Source of the DNA: Geminicoccaceae bacterium
GTDB lineage: Bacteria; Pseudomonadota; Alphaproteobacteria; Geminicoccales; Geminicoccaceae
Reading direction: 5' to 3'
NCBI GenBank assembly: GCA_028285265.1
Contig: JANQPX010000034.1
Location: 83,255 to 147,254, forward strand
DNA: 64,000 bases
Part shown: piece by piece, positions 55,612 to 63,760 of the stretch
Layout of the letters: the number at the start of each line of letters is the position of its first letter
Numbering within the stretch: the first letter of the stretch is position 1
Translations under genes and position numbers: made by a program
The notes under the pieces: model-generated
Told to the model about the DNA's origin: nothing
The model's database searches: none
What the model saw: only the letters and a program-made list of their open reading frames with translations

Positions 55612-55934
55612 TCGAAATATTTGAAGAGAAGTACGAAGAGATTTTGTCATTGGACGAGGTCCTTTGGCGCGGTGACCTTCTCGTTATGGATCCGAGTTGT
55701 GGTCCAGACTGCAAAATCTACATGCTCTATATAGCTGAAAACAGGAAAGAATTTGGGCTGATCAACTATGTCGGCTATAAGGGAGGTGCCCAAATGAATG
55801 CTGTCATTCCCAAGGAAGCATCCTCTGAGAACGCCATGAATGTTCGCCTGCTTTGGCTCAAGGACAATTGGAATGACTGCATCCCAATAGGCTCATTTGA
55901 ATCAACCAAGTTCTTCCGGTGGAGGTCTGAATAG
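55608..55934 (+). CDS. Imm45-like immunity protein
   Basis: The 108-residue protein shows a pattern I associate with Imm45: an early LWRGDLLVMD, a central YVGYKGGAQMNAVIPKEA, and a late LLWLKDNWNDCIPIG. Such proteins neutralise the toxin domain of polymorphic toxins. ATG 55608 overlaps the previous stop by four bases. The assignment is from memory of the pattern. Confidence 0.5.
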   Translation: MIEIFEEKYEEILSLDEVLWRGDLLVMDPSCGPDCKIYMLYIAENRKEFGLINYVGYKGGAQMNAVIPKEASSENAMNVRLLWLKDNWNDCIPIGSFESTKFFRWRSE

Positions 55935-56047
55935 CACGAGCTGACCTCATCCAAGGTCATTCTCAAATAATGTAGTTCGAGGCGGATGATTGCGGTCCGC
56001 CATAGATAGTTACCAATAGCGCAATTCATGTGGCGTAGATCAACATT

Positions 56048-57040
56048 ATGGCGAAGCCAAACGACCAAAGTACAACGCCGTTTCGTTGGATCCCTGGCCA
56101 AGGGCCAGATCTGAATGCCCTCGCGAGGCTACGTTCCCATTTTAGGCGACCCAATCGTGCAATGGGTGAGGCATGGTTCATGAGCGAACAACGCGAGCAT
56201 TATGATTGGTTGCTCGAACAAGACATCACTGCTGTTCCGTACGATAACATTCAAACTGTTCTGGAAGAGATCGCCAGCGGCCTCACAAATTTTGGACACG
56301 CAGATGCGTGGGCAGAATGGTATGGGCATCTTTTACCCACGTGGAATAGGAGAGCGTTCGAGAGGAAACACGACTACATCGTAGAAGACTTGGTGACTGC
56401 CTTCATGGCGGTGGTCCCGAACCCAACTGTGTCATGGGGCTATCGCTCCTTCAGGAGCGATGCGCTTTTAACGCTTGGAAAAGCGATTATGTCGCCGCCG
56501 CTCTGGCCCGATGGGCCGAACAGATCCGTGAATTGCTTGCATACGGAAGATACGCTTCCCACTGGCTATCCGGTTTGGGGAGATGCGTGTGGGGATTTTT
56601 CCGCATCGATGTTTTTCTGTCTCAAATACCTACCTTCGAGCCATGTTGCCGAGTGGACAAAATCAGTTTTCGCTATCTCCTGTCCGCGATGGAGAGCGCA
56701 GGTTCTAGTTTGGCTGTGCGGTGCAAAGGATGTCATTGATGGAAAGATCGAACACCCATCGGATTTGCCAGATAAACACCAGACTAGCGTTAGCTGGGCG
56801 CGGTCGCATCTAATTGGACCGAAAAACTTAGCCTACCAAGAGGACATCAAAATTGAGAGCGAGATGGTTGAGTTCTTGTCAAAGGAGAATTGTGCTCGCT
56901 TTGATGAAACTGTCTCTAACCTCCTCAATGAGAGGCTACTAACGGAATGGCTCGAATCTCTTGGGGGCAACGAGCAGGTATTTGACCAGGTTACCAGCAC
57001 TGCAGTCCCTGAACGACTTCGCCACTCATACTCTTTCTAG
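56048..57040 (+). CDS. Hypothetical protein, 330 aa
   Basis: A soluble protein with many tryptophans (FGHADAWAEWYGHLLPTWNRR; VPNPTVSWGYRSFRSDALLTLGKAI; WGDACGDFSASMFFCLKYL). No catalytic motif is seen. It follows the Imm45-like gene by 113 bases in the same direction and lacks a clear ribosome site. Similar large, motif-free proteins occur in immunity loci, but this is only a guess. Confidence 0.65.
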   Translation: MAKPNDQSTTPFRWIPGQGPDLNALARLRSHFRRPNRAMGEAWFMSEQREHYDWLLEQDITAVPYDNIQTVLEEIASGLTNFGHADAWAEWYGHLLPTWNRRAFERKHDYIVEDLVTAFMAVVPNPTVSWGYRSFRSDALLTLGKAIMSPPLWPDGPNRSVNCLHTEDTLPTGYPVWGDACGDFSASMFFCLKYLPSSHVAEWTKSVFAISCPRWRAQVLVWLCGAKDVIDGKIEHPSDLPDKHQTSVSWARSHLIGPKNLAYQEDIKIESEMVEFLSKENCARFDETVSNLLNERLLTEWLESLGGNEQVFDQVTSTAVPERLRHSYSF

Positions 57041-57265
57041 GTTTTGCCCGCCCGGTTCGTGGCCGTTGTCGATGACAGAACAGCACCATGATTTCAGCTT
57101 TGTGCTAACAGCTCAAAGTTCGCAAATCGGCATTATGACAAATTGTTTGCAGTCGAATCAACATCTTAGCATGTATCCAGCAACAACTCCACTGAGCAGA
57201 CAATAAACACCCAATCAAACAAACTCGATTTTCCCGCAACGCACGAGAAGATTTACTTGTCTCGG

Positions 57266-57736
57266 TCAATCCGAGGGGCAATTCGACCATACGCCGTCGA
57301 CGAGGGTGAACTCGTATCTCCAGTTAAATGGGAGCTTTGGTCGTGAGCCGCTAGCCATTGCTAGTACGGATTGGATGATCTTCCTGACATCTGACGAACC
57401 AGGAAACGGTTTTTTGGAGTTCAGCATTCCGAAGCGGATAACCGCACTTACCATTTCGATCTTAACTGGATCAAATGAGAGTGTTGCTGAAATTGGCTCT
57501 ACATAGGATTGGTTGCCAGTGACATAGGCAATGCCATGTCCGGCGAAGAAGTCCACCTGGCGTGTCTCGGTCTCGAACAACACGCCATCAACAAAATTCG
57601 GGAACTTACCGGACCAATCATTATCGCCAGCGCTGCGCATTAACGCATCAAGAAGACGCCCTAAGGCGGCTGAAAACACACCATTGCTGGCACAGTGCTC
57701 TTGAGCAACGGCAGTCTGTGCACTCAATATGTCCAT
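57266..57736 (-). CDS. Hypothetical protein, 156 aa
   Basis: Residues 1-40 are helical; the rest looks beta-rich (FVDGVLFETETRQVDFFAGHGIAYVTG; FNWRYEFTLVDGVWSNCPSD). No family is recognised. It is the last of four minus-strand genes and is 106 bases downstream of the 152-residue gene. Confidence 0.6.
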   Translation of the reverse strand: MDILSAQTAVAQEHCASNGVFSAALGRLLDALMRSAGDNDWSGKFPNFVDGVLFETETRQVDFFAGHGIAYVTGNQSYVEPISATLSFDPVKIEMVSAVIRFGMLNSKKPFPGSSDVRKIIQSVLAMASGSRPKLPFNWRYEFTLVDGVWSNCPSD

Positions 57737-57842
57737 ATGACATCGTCATCCGCAGATAGTTCGTTTGTCCTAGCGGCAGCTTGCCCGCACGGATTGCTCC
57801 TGATCTTCATTTCTTAGGACCGCCAGGTGGTTCATTTCGAGG

Positions 57843-58301
57843 CTAAAGCGGCCTTGCATCTGGGTAGGTATTCTTGAAGCTCTCGGCTGCTTCAGGGCTG
57901 ATGCCGATTAGAAGTGTCGCGCTGCTGTCCCAGCAGACGATTTCGAACAGTGCACCATCGAGCTGAGGCGTGATTGCTGTGCCGTCCCAGAAGCTACCAT
58001 TACCGTCGGCATATGGGCCATGTGGCGGACATGGGACATCGCAACGAACGCCTTTAGGTACAGCGCTAAAGACCGCCCAGATGAACTGAATTTCCTGCCT
58101 CTGCAACAGGTTGTCGAGTTCATCGCCCGAAAGCCATCGGTCCTCGTTAGAGACGTCAGGGGCGAAGCACTCCAGATCGCTTACGTACCAATCGTAATCT
58201 GGCGCTGAAATGTCCAGCGCGTTCAGCACCAGGCGCATGTCGGTAAAGAATGGCACTTGGTCGGTTTTCTCAAGGATGAGGTTCACCGAGCCTGCTTGCA
58301 T
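57843..58301 (-). CDS. Hypothetical protein, 152 aa
   Basis: An acidic soluble protein (DYDWYVSDLECFAPDV; LSGDELDNLLQRQEIQFIWAVFSAVPKG; LFEIVCWDSSATLLIGIS). The arrangement of a short N-terminal strand, an LSGDEL helix and a late DSSATLLIG strand resembles small immunity-type proteins. Its start overlaps the upstream gene by 19 bases, so they are coupled. Confidence 0.6.
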   Translation of the reverse strand: MQAGSVNLILEKTDQVPFFTDMRLVLNALDISAPDYDWYVSDLECFAPDVSNEDRWLSGDELDNLLQRQEIQFIWAVFSAVPKGVRCDVPCPPHGPYADGNGSFWDGTAITPQLDGALFEIVCWDSSATLLIGISPEAAESFKNTYPDARPL

Positions 58302-58726
58302 GATCGTTTTGGCGTTGCTGCCGCTGATCGCTTGAGCAAATCTTTGAATGGCTCGGCAACGACCTGATGATCGTCTTCATAAACGATATATCCAGGTCTT
58401 GGCGACTTAATCATCGTTACGAAGAAGCCATGCTCATCTAAAATCGAGCCGATCCGCCGCATTTTGGCGACGTGTTCAGAAGCCGACGATTTCAGCCACG
58501 AGATGCCTTTTGTTCTTCGGCGATAACAGCCTTTGGACTTCGTTCGGTTGAAACGTGTTGGGATTTCCAAATTTTCTTCCATCCAGAGTAACAGATCTAG
58601 AAGCTCCTTGTCCTGGCCCCCTGTCAGATAGCCACTCCGTTGGAGAGCATAGGCATGTTGGAAGATACCGTCTTGGACACCGGTATCGGGGTTTCGGGTC
58701 GAAAGAACGAAGCGGAGATAGATCAT
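58283..58726 (-). CDS. Hypothetical protein, 147 aa, immunity-locus type
   Basis: The protein has MIYLRFVLSTRNPDTGVQDGIFQHAYALQRSG, LLLWMEENLEIPTRF and a late GYIVYEDDHQVVAEPF. This layout recurs in uncharacterised proteins that I recall from bacterial small-protein arrays, but no function is known. It lies 31 bases after the DUF6980-like gene and overlaps the next one. Confidence 0.6.
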   Translation of the reverse strand: MIYLRFVLSTRNPDTGVQDGIFQHAYALQRSGYLTGGQDKELLDLLLWMEENLEIPTRFNRTKSKGCYRRRTKGISWLKSSASEHVAKMRRIGSILDEHGFFVTMIKSPRPGYIVYEDDHQVVAEPFKDLLKRSAAATPKRSCKQAR

Positions 58727-58757
58727 CTAGAAGATGCCGGCGAGCTAATCTGTGGCT

Positions 58758-59042
58758 TCAAAGGCCGCGCTTTTTCCACCAAGCGTCCGATTTGAACTCT
58801 TCTGGTGTTCGATCGTCGGCGAAGCCGTCAAAGTCTGGAAACATTTCATCCAATATCTCAAACCACTTGTCGGAAAGTGATTCGGGAAGCCGTGAGCCAC
58901 ACCACGGGCAAAAATTGATCTGCTGCTTGGCACTACCGCCGTCGAAGATTGGAATTCCATATCCTCGAAACCTTGGGTCGTATCGGAGCGCAACTTCACC
59001 CTCGTCGAGATGCTTCGCCATTTCTGCGCAGCAATGCGTCAT
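58758..59042 (-). CDS. DUF6980-like small cysteine-rich protein
   Basis: The 94-residue protein has THCCAEMAKHL, RYDPRFRGYGIPIFDGGS and a zinc-type INFCPWCGSRLP, then DKWFEILDEMFPDFDG. This matches my memory of DUF6980. The start is placed at ATG 59042, just before the CC pair; a longer frame reaches 59195 but its N-terminal part is unlike the rest. First gene of the minus-strand run. Confidence 0.55.
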   Translation of the reverse strand: MTHCCAEMAKHLDEGEVALRYDPRFRGYGIPIFDGGSAKQQINFCPWCGSRLPESLSDKWFEILDEMFPDFDGFADDRTPEEFKSDAWWKKRGL

Positions 59043-59296
59043 CCCTTCCGACACCGTGATCCAGGTCGCCTCATAAGAAGTGCATAGCCTTTGCCACCCA
59101 ACTTTTCGGCCCTTTCGCCGCCTCGATGATAGTTTGAACGGGTATACTTTTCGTGAAGAGCTGTAAGCCAGGTCAAGGATGTCGGATATCACCAAGAAAA
59201 CGGACGTTTTCCTGGCGATGTCCGAGATGGTCGGTCGAACTTAGTTCCTTCTTAATCCTCGCTCTGTAGGCATATCAGATTGAAGAGGGATCGAGG

Positions 59297-59638
59297 ATGT
59301 ATCCGGAAACTGCCGTCAGAAAATTCAGCTTGGTGAATGAAGGTCAATCCTCCGAGGTGACCGTCAGGCTCTTTCATCCCGAGCCCTATCCTGATCATTC
59401 TGGCTATCAATGCCGGGTAAAAGTGGAATGGCCTTCGAAGACGCAAGATCTCCATGTAGGTGGTGTCGACGCGATACAGGCTGTCATTTTGGCTTTGCAA
59501 ACTCTCGGTGCGATCATCAATACCTCCGAGGAGGCAAAGGAGGGGCGACTGGTATGGTTTGAGCAAGGGAGCGGTTTTGGTTTGCCGGTCTCAAAGGGGA
59601 TCGGGGATCTGCTCCAAGGCGAAGACAAAAATCTTTGA
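59297..59638 (+). CDS. DUF6968-like small protein
   Basis: The 113-residue protein has VDAIQAVILALQTLGAIINTSEEAKEGRLVWFEQGSGFGLPV, which fits the DUF6968 pattern as I remember it. ATG 59297 follows AGAGGG. It is the first gene of a plus-strand run divergent from the DUF6980-like gene; the 254-base region between them holds both promoters. Confidence 0.55.
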   Translation: MYPETAVRKFSLVNEGQSSEVTVRLFHPEPYPDHSGYQCRVKVEWPSKTQDLHVGGVDAIQAVILALQTLGAIINTSEEAKEGRLVWFEQGSGFGLPVSKGIGDLLQGEDKNL

Positions 59639-59774
59639 TCCTATCAGTTCTATGCCGAACCGACCGAAATCCGGCGCTTTCTCAACGGTCAGCTCGACAG
59701 GCCGACCCCGAAAACTCACCGATCAAATGCGAGCTGCGGGACTGGCTTTATGATGGCTGGATCAGGAGGTCGAT

Positions 59775-60062
59775 ATGGCTGATGAACCCCGCTACATAAG
59801 ACTATCTGAAGGCGATCCGCTCCCTGATCTTTCGGCTCTACGTGCATTCAAGGCATTGCTGATAGTCGATGAAGAGCCATCTGCCGATTGGCAGAATTCA
59901 GTCAGTGCTTGGCTGGTAGACCAAGGTTGTCTTTACATGATGGCTTGGGGGAAAGACTGTTCAAGCTGGGACACAAGCGTAGACGATGCCAACCTTGCAA
60001 ACGAACGGCTCCTGCAGAATGAGGCCGACTTTCGGAGTCTGGTGATCGAGCGGGGCAGATGA
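59775..60062 (+). CDS. DUF7684-like small protein
   Basis: The 95-residue protein has ALLIVDEEPSADWQNSVSAWLVDQGCLYMMAWGKDCSSWDTSVDDANL, a compact alpha/beta pattern that I associate with DUF7684. ATG 59775 follows AGGAGGT. The 136 bases before it hold short, possibly decayed coding sequence. It ends 17 bases before the next gene. Confidence 0.55.
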   Translation: MADEPRYIRLSEGDPLPDLSALRAFKALLIVDEEPSADWQNSVSAWLVDQGCLYMMAWGKDCSSWDTSVDDANLANERLLQNEADFRSLVIERGR

Positions 60063-60079
60063 GGATCTAAAGCAGCGAT

Positions 60080-60592
60080 ATGAAGATCTCTTCACGATGG
60101 ATGCCAGACCTTGATGGTAAACCTATCGGTTGGATGGGATTGTCTACCTTTTATGTGACCCTATTCGGCGGTCTCTTGGCTCTCGTCATTTATTGGCGGC
60201 CGATGGTATTCATTTTACCGGCCTTCGTCCTTGTTCTCTGCTTGCTTGGCCGAGATGACAGCTCACCGGCTGTGAAAGCCAGGATGAGCGAAACGATCTG
60301 TGACTTCGCACGATCCTTTGACTGTCGCGACATCGATACATGGATCATTAGAGCCGTTTTTGAAGAGTTTTCTGACAGGCACCCCATTCGATCGACGGAT
60401 AGCTTCGAAGACGACCTTTGCATTTACGATGAGGACTTGGAGGACAGCATCGTTAGCATTGCCAACCGGATCGGTCGGAGCCTTGACGATGTGGAAGGCA
60501 ATCCCTTCTACGGACGCATTCACACCGTGTACGATCTTGTCATGTTTTTCCAAGAACAGCCGCTTTCGCAAGGCGTTAGACATAATAGATGA
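60080..60592 (+). CDS. Membrane protein with ACP-like C-terminal domain
   Basis: The 170-residue protein has two N-terminal hydrophobic helices (about residues 20-58), then a small helical domain (ETICDFARSFDCRDIDTWIIRAVFEEFSDR; DEDLEDSIVSIANRIGRSLDDVEGNPFYGRIHTVYDLVMFF) that resembles the acyl-carrier-like DUF1493 fold. No phosphopantetheine Ser is seen in a DSL motif. It overlaps the next gene by four bases. Confidence 0.6.
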   Translation: MKISSRWMPDLDGKPIGWMGLSTFYVTLFGGLLALVIYWRPMVFILPAFVLVLCLLGRDDSSPAVKARMSETICDFARSFDCRDIDTWIIRAVFEEFSDRHPIRSTDSFEDDLCIYDEDLEDSIVSIANRIGRSLDDVEGNPFYGRIHTVYDLVMFFQEQPLSQGVRHNR

Positions 60593-61185
60593 TGATACTT
60601 GTGAATCTCCTAGACAGAGTCACAAGCCTCCTGCTCGGGGAGAGGAATCTCTGCTTGCAGGTGCGTCAGATCCCAAAAGGTGACGGTGAGGCACATTTTC
60701 CCAGCGACCGCAATCTGAGCTTTCGAGTGCGCTGGCGCGCGAACAGTATCGTTATCAATCCTCACCACAGATGGAATTTCGTTACGGGATTCTTTCCGCT
60801 TTATCGCTTCAAGGGGGCCTATCGCCAGAGCGGCAATCAAGCCGAGTTATCCGGAAGAGTGGTCATGACGCCTTTCGTCAAGGCATTCGTTTTCATTTGG
60901 ATGGGTGGCGTTCTTCTGATTTGGACTACAGCAATCGGCATAGCAGGCTTTACGATATTGGAGTTCATCCTGAGTATGGAGCCAGAGCCAGGCACCTTAG
61001 CAAGGCTTGAGCTCGACGCCTCAACAACGCACCGCCTGATGGTTGCTGGGGCGATTGTAGGGCTTGGGCCAATTCTGATGGCTTTCGGTGCGAGCATTGT
61101 AGGGATGAACCGGATGATCAAGCGGAAAGAAAGACAAAGGCTAATAGAATTCTGCAGACGATTCGCTGCAGGCAATCCTAACTAA
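60589..61185 (+). CDS. Membrane protein coupled to the ACP-like protein
   Basis: The 198-residue protein has a soluble N-terminal half (LLGERNLCLQVRQIPKGDGEAHF; VINPHHRWNFVTGFFPLYRFKGAY) and two hydrophobic helices near 98-126 and 148-172, with a basic C-terminus. Its start shares ATGA with the previous stop. The pair may form one membrane complex. Function unknown. Confidence 0.6.
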   Translation: MMILVNLLDRVTSLLLGERNLCLQVRQIPKGDGEAHFPSDRNLSFRVRWRANSIVINPHHRWNFVTGFFPLYRFKGAYRQSGNQAELSGRVVMTPFVKAFVFIWMGGVLLIWTTAIGIAGFTILEFILSMEPEPGTLARLELDASTTHRLMVAGAIVGLGPILMAFGASIVGMNRMIKRKERQRLIEFCRRFAAGNPN

Positions 61186-61478
61186 TAGGCCTGCCGCTTC
61201 TAATGAGCTTTGTCCGAAGCTGGCATTTTTCCACCATGCTTGTAGCCGCTTTCGCGGTTAAAGCAGCCCTCGTTTTTTGAGTCTCATGTTCGTAAATGTG
61301 AATTATGGCAAATGGCGGCTTCTTGGCTGAAAACGGCCATTCAGATCGGTCAGCTTAGGCTCACAATTGACCCAATCCCTACTCTTTAGCATTTCAAGGA
61401 TTCGCTCCTGGCACCAAGATATCGGATCGTAGTCTGACCTATCATTTCAGCATCGCACTCGTTTGCAGGAGGTTCTGC
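61186..61478. other. Intergenic stretch, no gene seen
   Basis: Just under 300 bases between the small-protein block and a DMT permease. No terminator or promoter motif stands out. Confidence 0.35.
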
Positions 61479-62480
61479 ATGCTCTCATCTCCATTCATAG
61501 TCGTCGGCGCATGCATGTTGAGTTGGTCGTTAGTCTTGGTGGTGTGCCGATTCATCTTATTCACTTACGAATTCGATCCATGGTTGTTCACGTTCATCCA
61601 ACTCATGGCAGGCGGCTCCTTTCTCGTAATCCTTGCTGGGTATACCAGCGGAGTCCTCGTGGCTCTTCGCGATCCCTTTACCTGGCTGTATGGAGTTCTA
61701 CGCGTTGCGACAGCAGCGCTCTTTTCGGCGGCTTTGCTCCATACGAGCACGGCAAACGCAAACTTCTTGGGCATCACTGCTGTCCCGATGACCATGGTGA
61801 TGTTCTGGATTGTGTTTTCGCGCCGGCCAAGCACCTGGGAGCTACCTGGCCACGTTCTGATTATTGTTGGTCTTATAATGCTTGCGAGGAACCTGGACGG
61901 CGGCTACAGCAACCCCGCTTTGCTGCTCATGATACTTTCGGAGGTTTGTGTTGTAACGTCCACACTGATCGCCGAGCGTCATAGCCTAAACCAAACTGAA
62001 GATCCACGGACGAGAGCGCTTCTCAGCGGCGTCATGCTGCTCGCCAGTGCATTTGCTATGCTAATGGCAGCGTTTGTCCTAAGTGCAATTGTCCAATGGC
62101 AACCAGTGTTGCGACCCGCACTCCCTATACATTTCTCCTGGCTCGATCATCCGGCTCAGATCCTCGACACTCGTCTCTGGTTTACGGCGGTCTTGATCGG
62201 CGTGGTACTGCGCGGTCCTGCATTGTTTCTCTCACTGAAGGCAATTCACCTCGTTGGAACAGAAAATTACATAATCGGCATGGCCATTTTGCCGTTTGCC
62301 AGCTTCACCTTCGAGGCTATTGCGGTTCATCTAGGCTTGCTTCCTCCGACACCAGCAGCTGTTTTAACTCTAGTTTTTGGGACGGTTATGATCAGCGGAT
62401 CACTGGCGATCTTCTGGGCCCGGATCAGTAAGATCAATGCCACCAAATCGTCGATATTGCATCGAGACCAGCACGAATAG
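61479..62480 (+). CDS. EamA-like DMT superfamily permease
   Basis: The 333-residue protein has about ten hydrophobic segments (FIVVGACMLSWSLVLVVCRFILF; VATAALFSAALLHTSTANANFLGITAVPMTMVMFWIVF). The NFLGIT-x-VPM motif marks the end of the first EamA repeat. Substrate unknown. It lies between the small-protein block and a methyltransferase. Confidence 0.8.
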   Translation: MLSSPFIVVGACMLSWSLVLVVCRFILFTYEFDPWLFTFIQLMAGGSFLVILAGYTSGVLVALRDPFTWLYGVLRVATAALFSAALLHTSTANANFLGITAVPMTMVMFWIVFSRRPSTWELPGHVLIIVGLIMLARNLDGGYSNPALLLMILSEVCVVTSTLIAERHSLNQTEDPRTRALLSGVMLLASAFAMLMAAFVLSAIVQWQPVLRPALPIHFSWLDHPAQILDTRLWFTAVLIGVVLRGPALFLSLKAIHLVGTENYIIGMAILPFASFTFEAIAVHLGLLPPTPAAVLTLVFGTVMISGSLAIFWARISKINATKSSILHRDQHE

Positions 62481-62708
62481 ATCAGCTAAGACGCAGCGCT
62501 TAACGCACGAGGCTTAATCGAAGTAAGGGGCGCCTTTGGTGCGGAGCAAGAATGAGGCTTGCGGTAGAAAACGAAAGCGCCACCGCCAGTAGAATCCCGG
62601 CCAGTGGCCGCTTTACGGCGCATTCTACGCGCTACGAGCCAATGCGCCTATGCAAAAGTTTGACCCGAAACCGCCCCAAGCTCAGCTTATTTTTGATGCC
62701 AAGCTGCT

Positions 62709-63575
62709 TCAGTGGACCGATGATCGGAGCGGTTTCTTAGACAGCCAGAAGCCCGGTCCATGATACCAAACTGCCCTGCTATTTGGTGGCGCACCAAGCT
62801 CTAATGACTTTACCGGAGGGAAGTCTTTTCGGCTGCGCCTGACCAGATTCTGCAGGCGGACTGCTGATGCTGTGTCACGCCCGGTGCCGCCACAATGAAA
62901 TATGTTGACGTGGCTGATAGCTTGCGCGCTATACCCTCGCTCCTGCCGCTCTACCCGAAAATAGAAACCATTCCAGTCATTCGCCGTGAGGGGTAGAAGA
63001 AGCCGCCCGCCAGGTTTGAGAGCATTGAGCCAAGAGGAGGCTGGATGTGTGACACCGGCATTGACGATGACGACATCGACAGGCCCAGGATCGTATGTCG
63101 CGCCATCACCTTGAATGACCTCAACGTCGGGCATATCCTGCAGATTGTGTTTGGCGACTTCCGCCAGCTTGGAGTCAAACTCGATCGCAATGACGCGCCC
63201 ACCCGCACCGCTGATCTCTCGAAAGACTGCGCTGTAGTAGCCGGTCCCTGCGCCAATATGGAGGATGGTGTCACCTGGATGTACACCCAGGCGATCGAGC
63301 AGATAAGCCCATAGCCGCGGCTCACCATTGTTCAGATCACGAGACTCGTCGATGGCAACAAGCACATTGTGATAGAGCCATCGTGGGTCATCATCTTTCG
63401 TCGTGTAAGTATCCCTTCCCGGTGGGATAATTCGCCAAGGTCCAGCGGGCAAAAACTGCTCTCTCGGCACCGTAGCGAAAGCCTGGACAATGGCATCGTT
63501 GCCCAGGATCGGTGCTGTGCTGCGCAATTCCTCAGCGTACCAGCGTCTCGCGATTTCCAAATCATCATTGCGCAT
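62709..63575 (-). CDS. PCMT-like protein-L-isoaspartate O-methyltransferase
   Basis: The 288-residue protein has the PCMT N-terminal VPREQFLP, the SAM loop LHIGAGTGYYSAVFREI and later VIVNAGVTHPASSWLNALKPGGRLLLPLT. It is longer than the usual 210-residue repair enzyme, with about 70 extra C-terminal residues, as in related modification enzymes of peptide or natural-product loci. No precursor gene is seen beside it. Confidence 0.8.
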   Translation of the reverse strand: MRNDDLEIARRWYAEELRSTAPILGNDAIVQAFATVPREQFLPAGPWRIIPPGRDTYTTKDDDPRWLYHNVLVAIDESRDLNNGEPRLWAYLLDRLGVHPGDTILHIGAGTGYYSAVFREISGAGGRVIAIEFDSKLAEVAKHNLQDMPDVEVIQGDGATYDPGPVDVVIVNAGVTHPASSWLNALKPGGRLLLPLTANDWNGFYFRVERQERGYSAQAISHVNIFHCGGTGRDTASAVRLQNLVRRSRKDFPPVKSLELGAPPNSRAVWYHGPGFWLSKKPLRSSVH

Positions 63576-63760
63576 AAGAACTCCAATCTCTGCCGATCCA
63601 TGGCAATAGAATCTATGGTTAGATCAAGAACTTGCAATGAACCAACGAGCAAGTTCTGGAATGACCGGATCTGGCAGATTTTGATGAAAAAGGCGGTTGT
63701 TGACTGTCGTTAGGTGACGTGATTCGTTCTGCTCAACAAAGTGAGTAGGAGGACGCTTCG

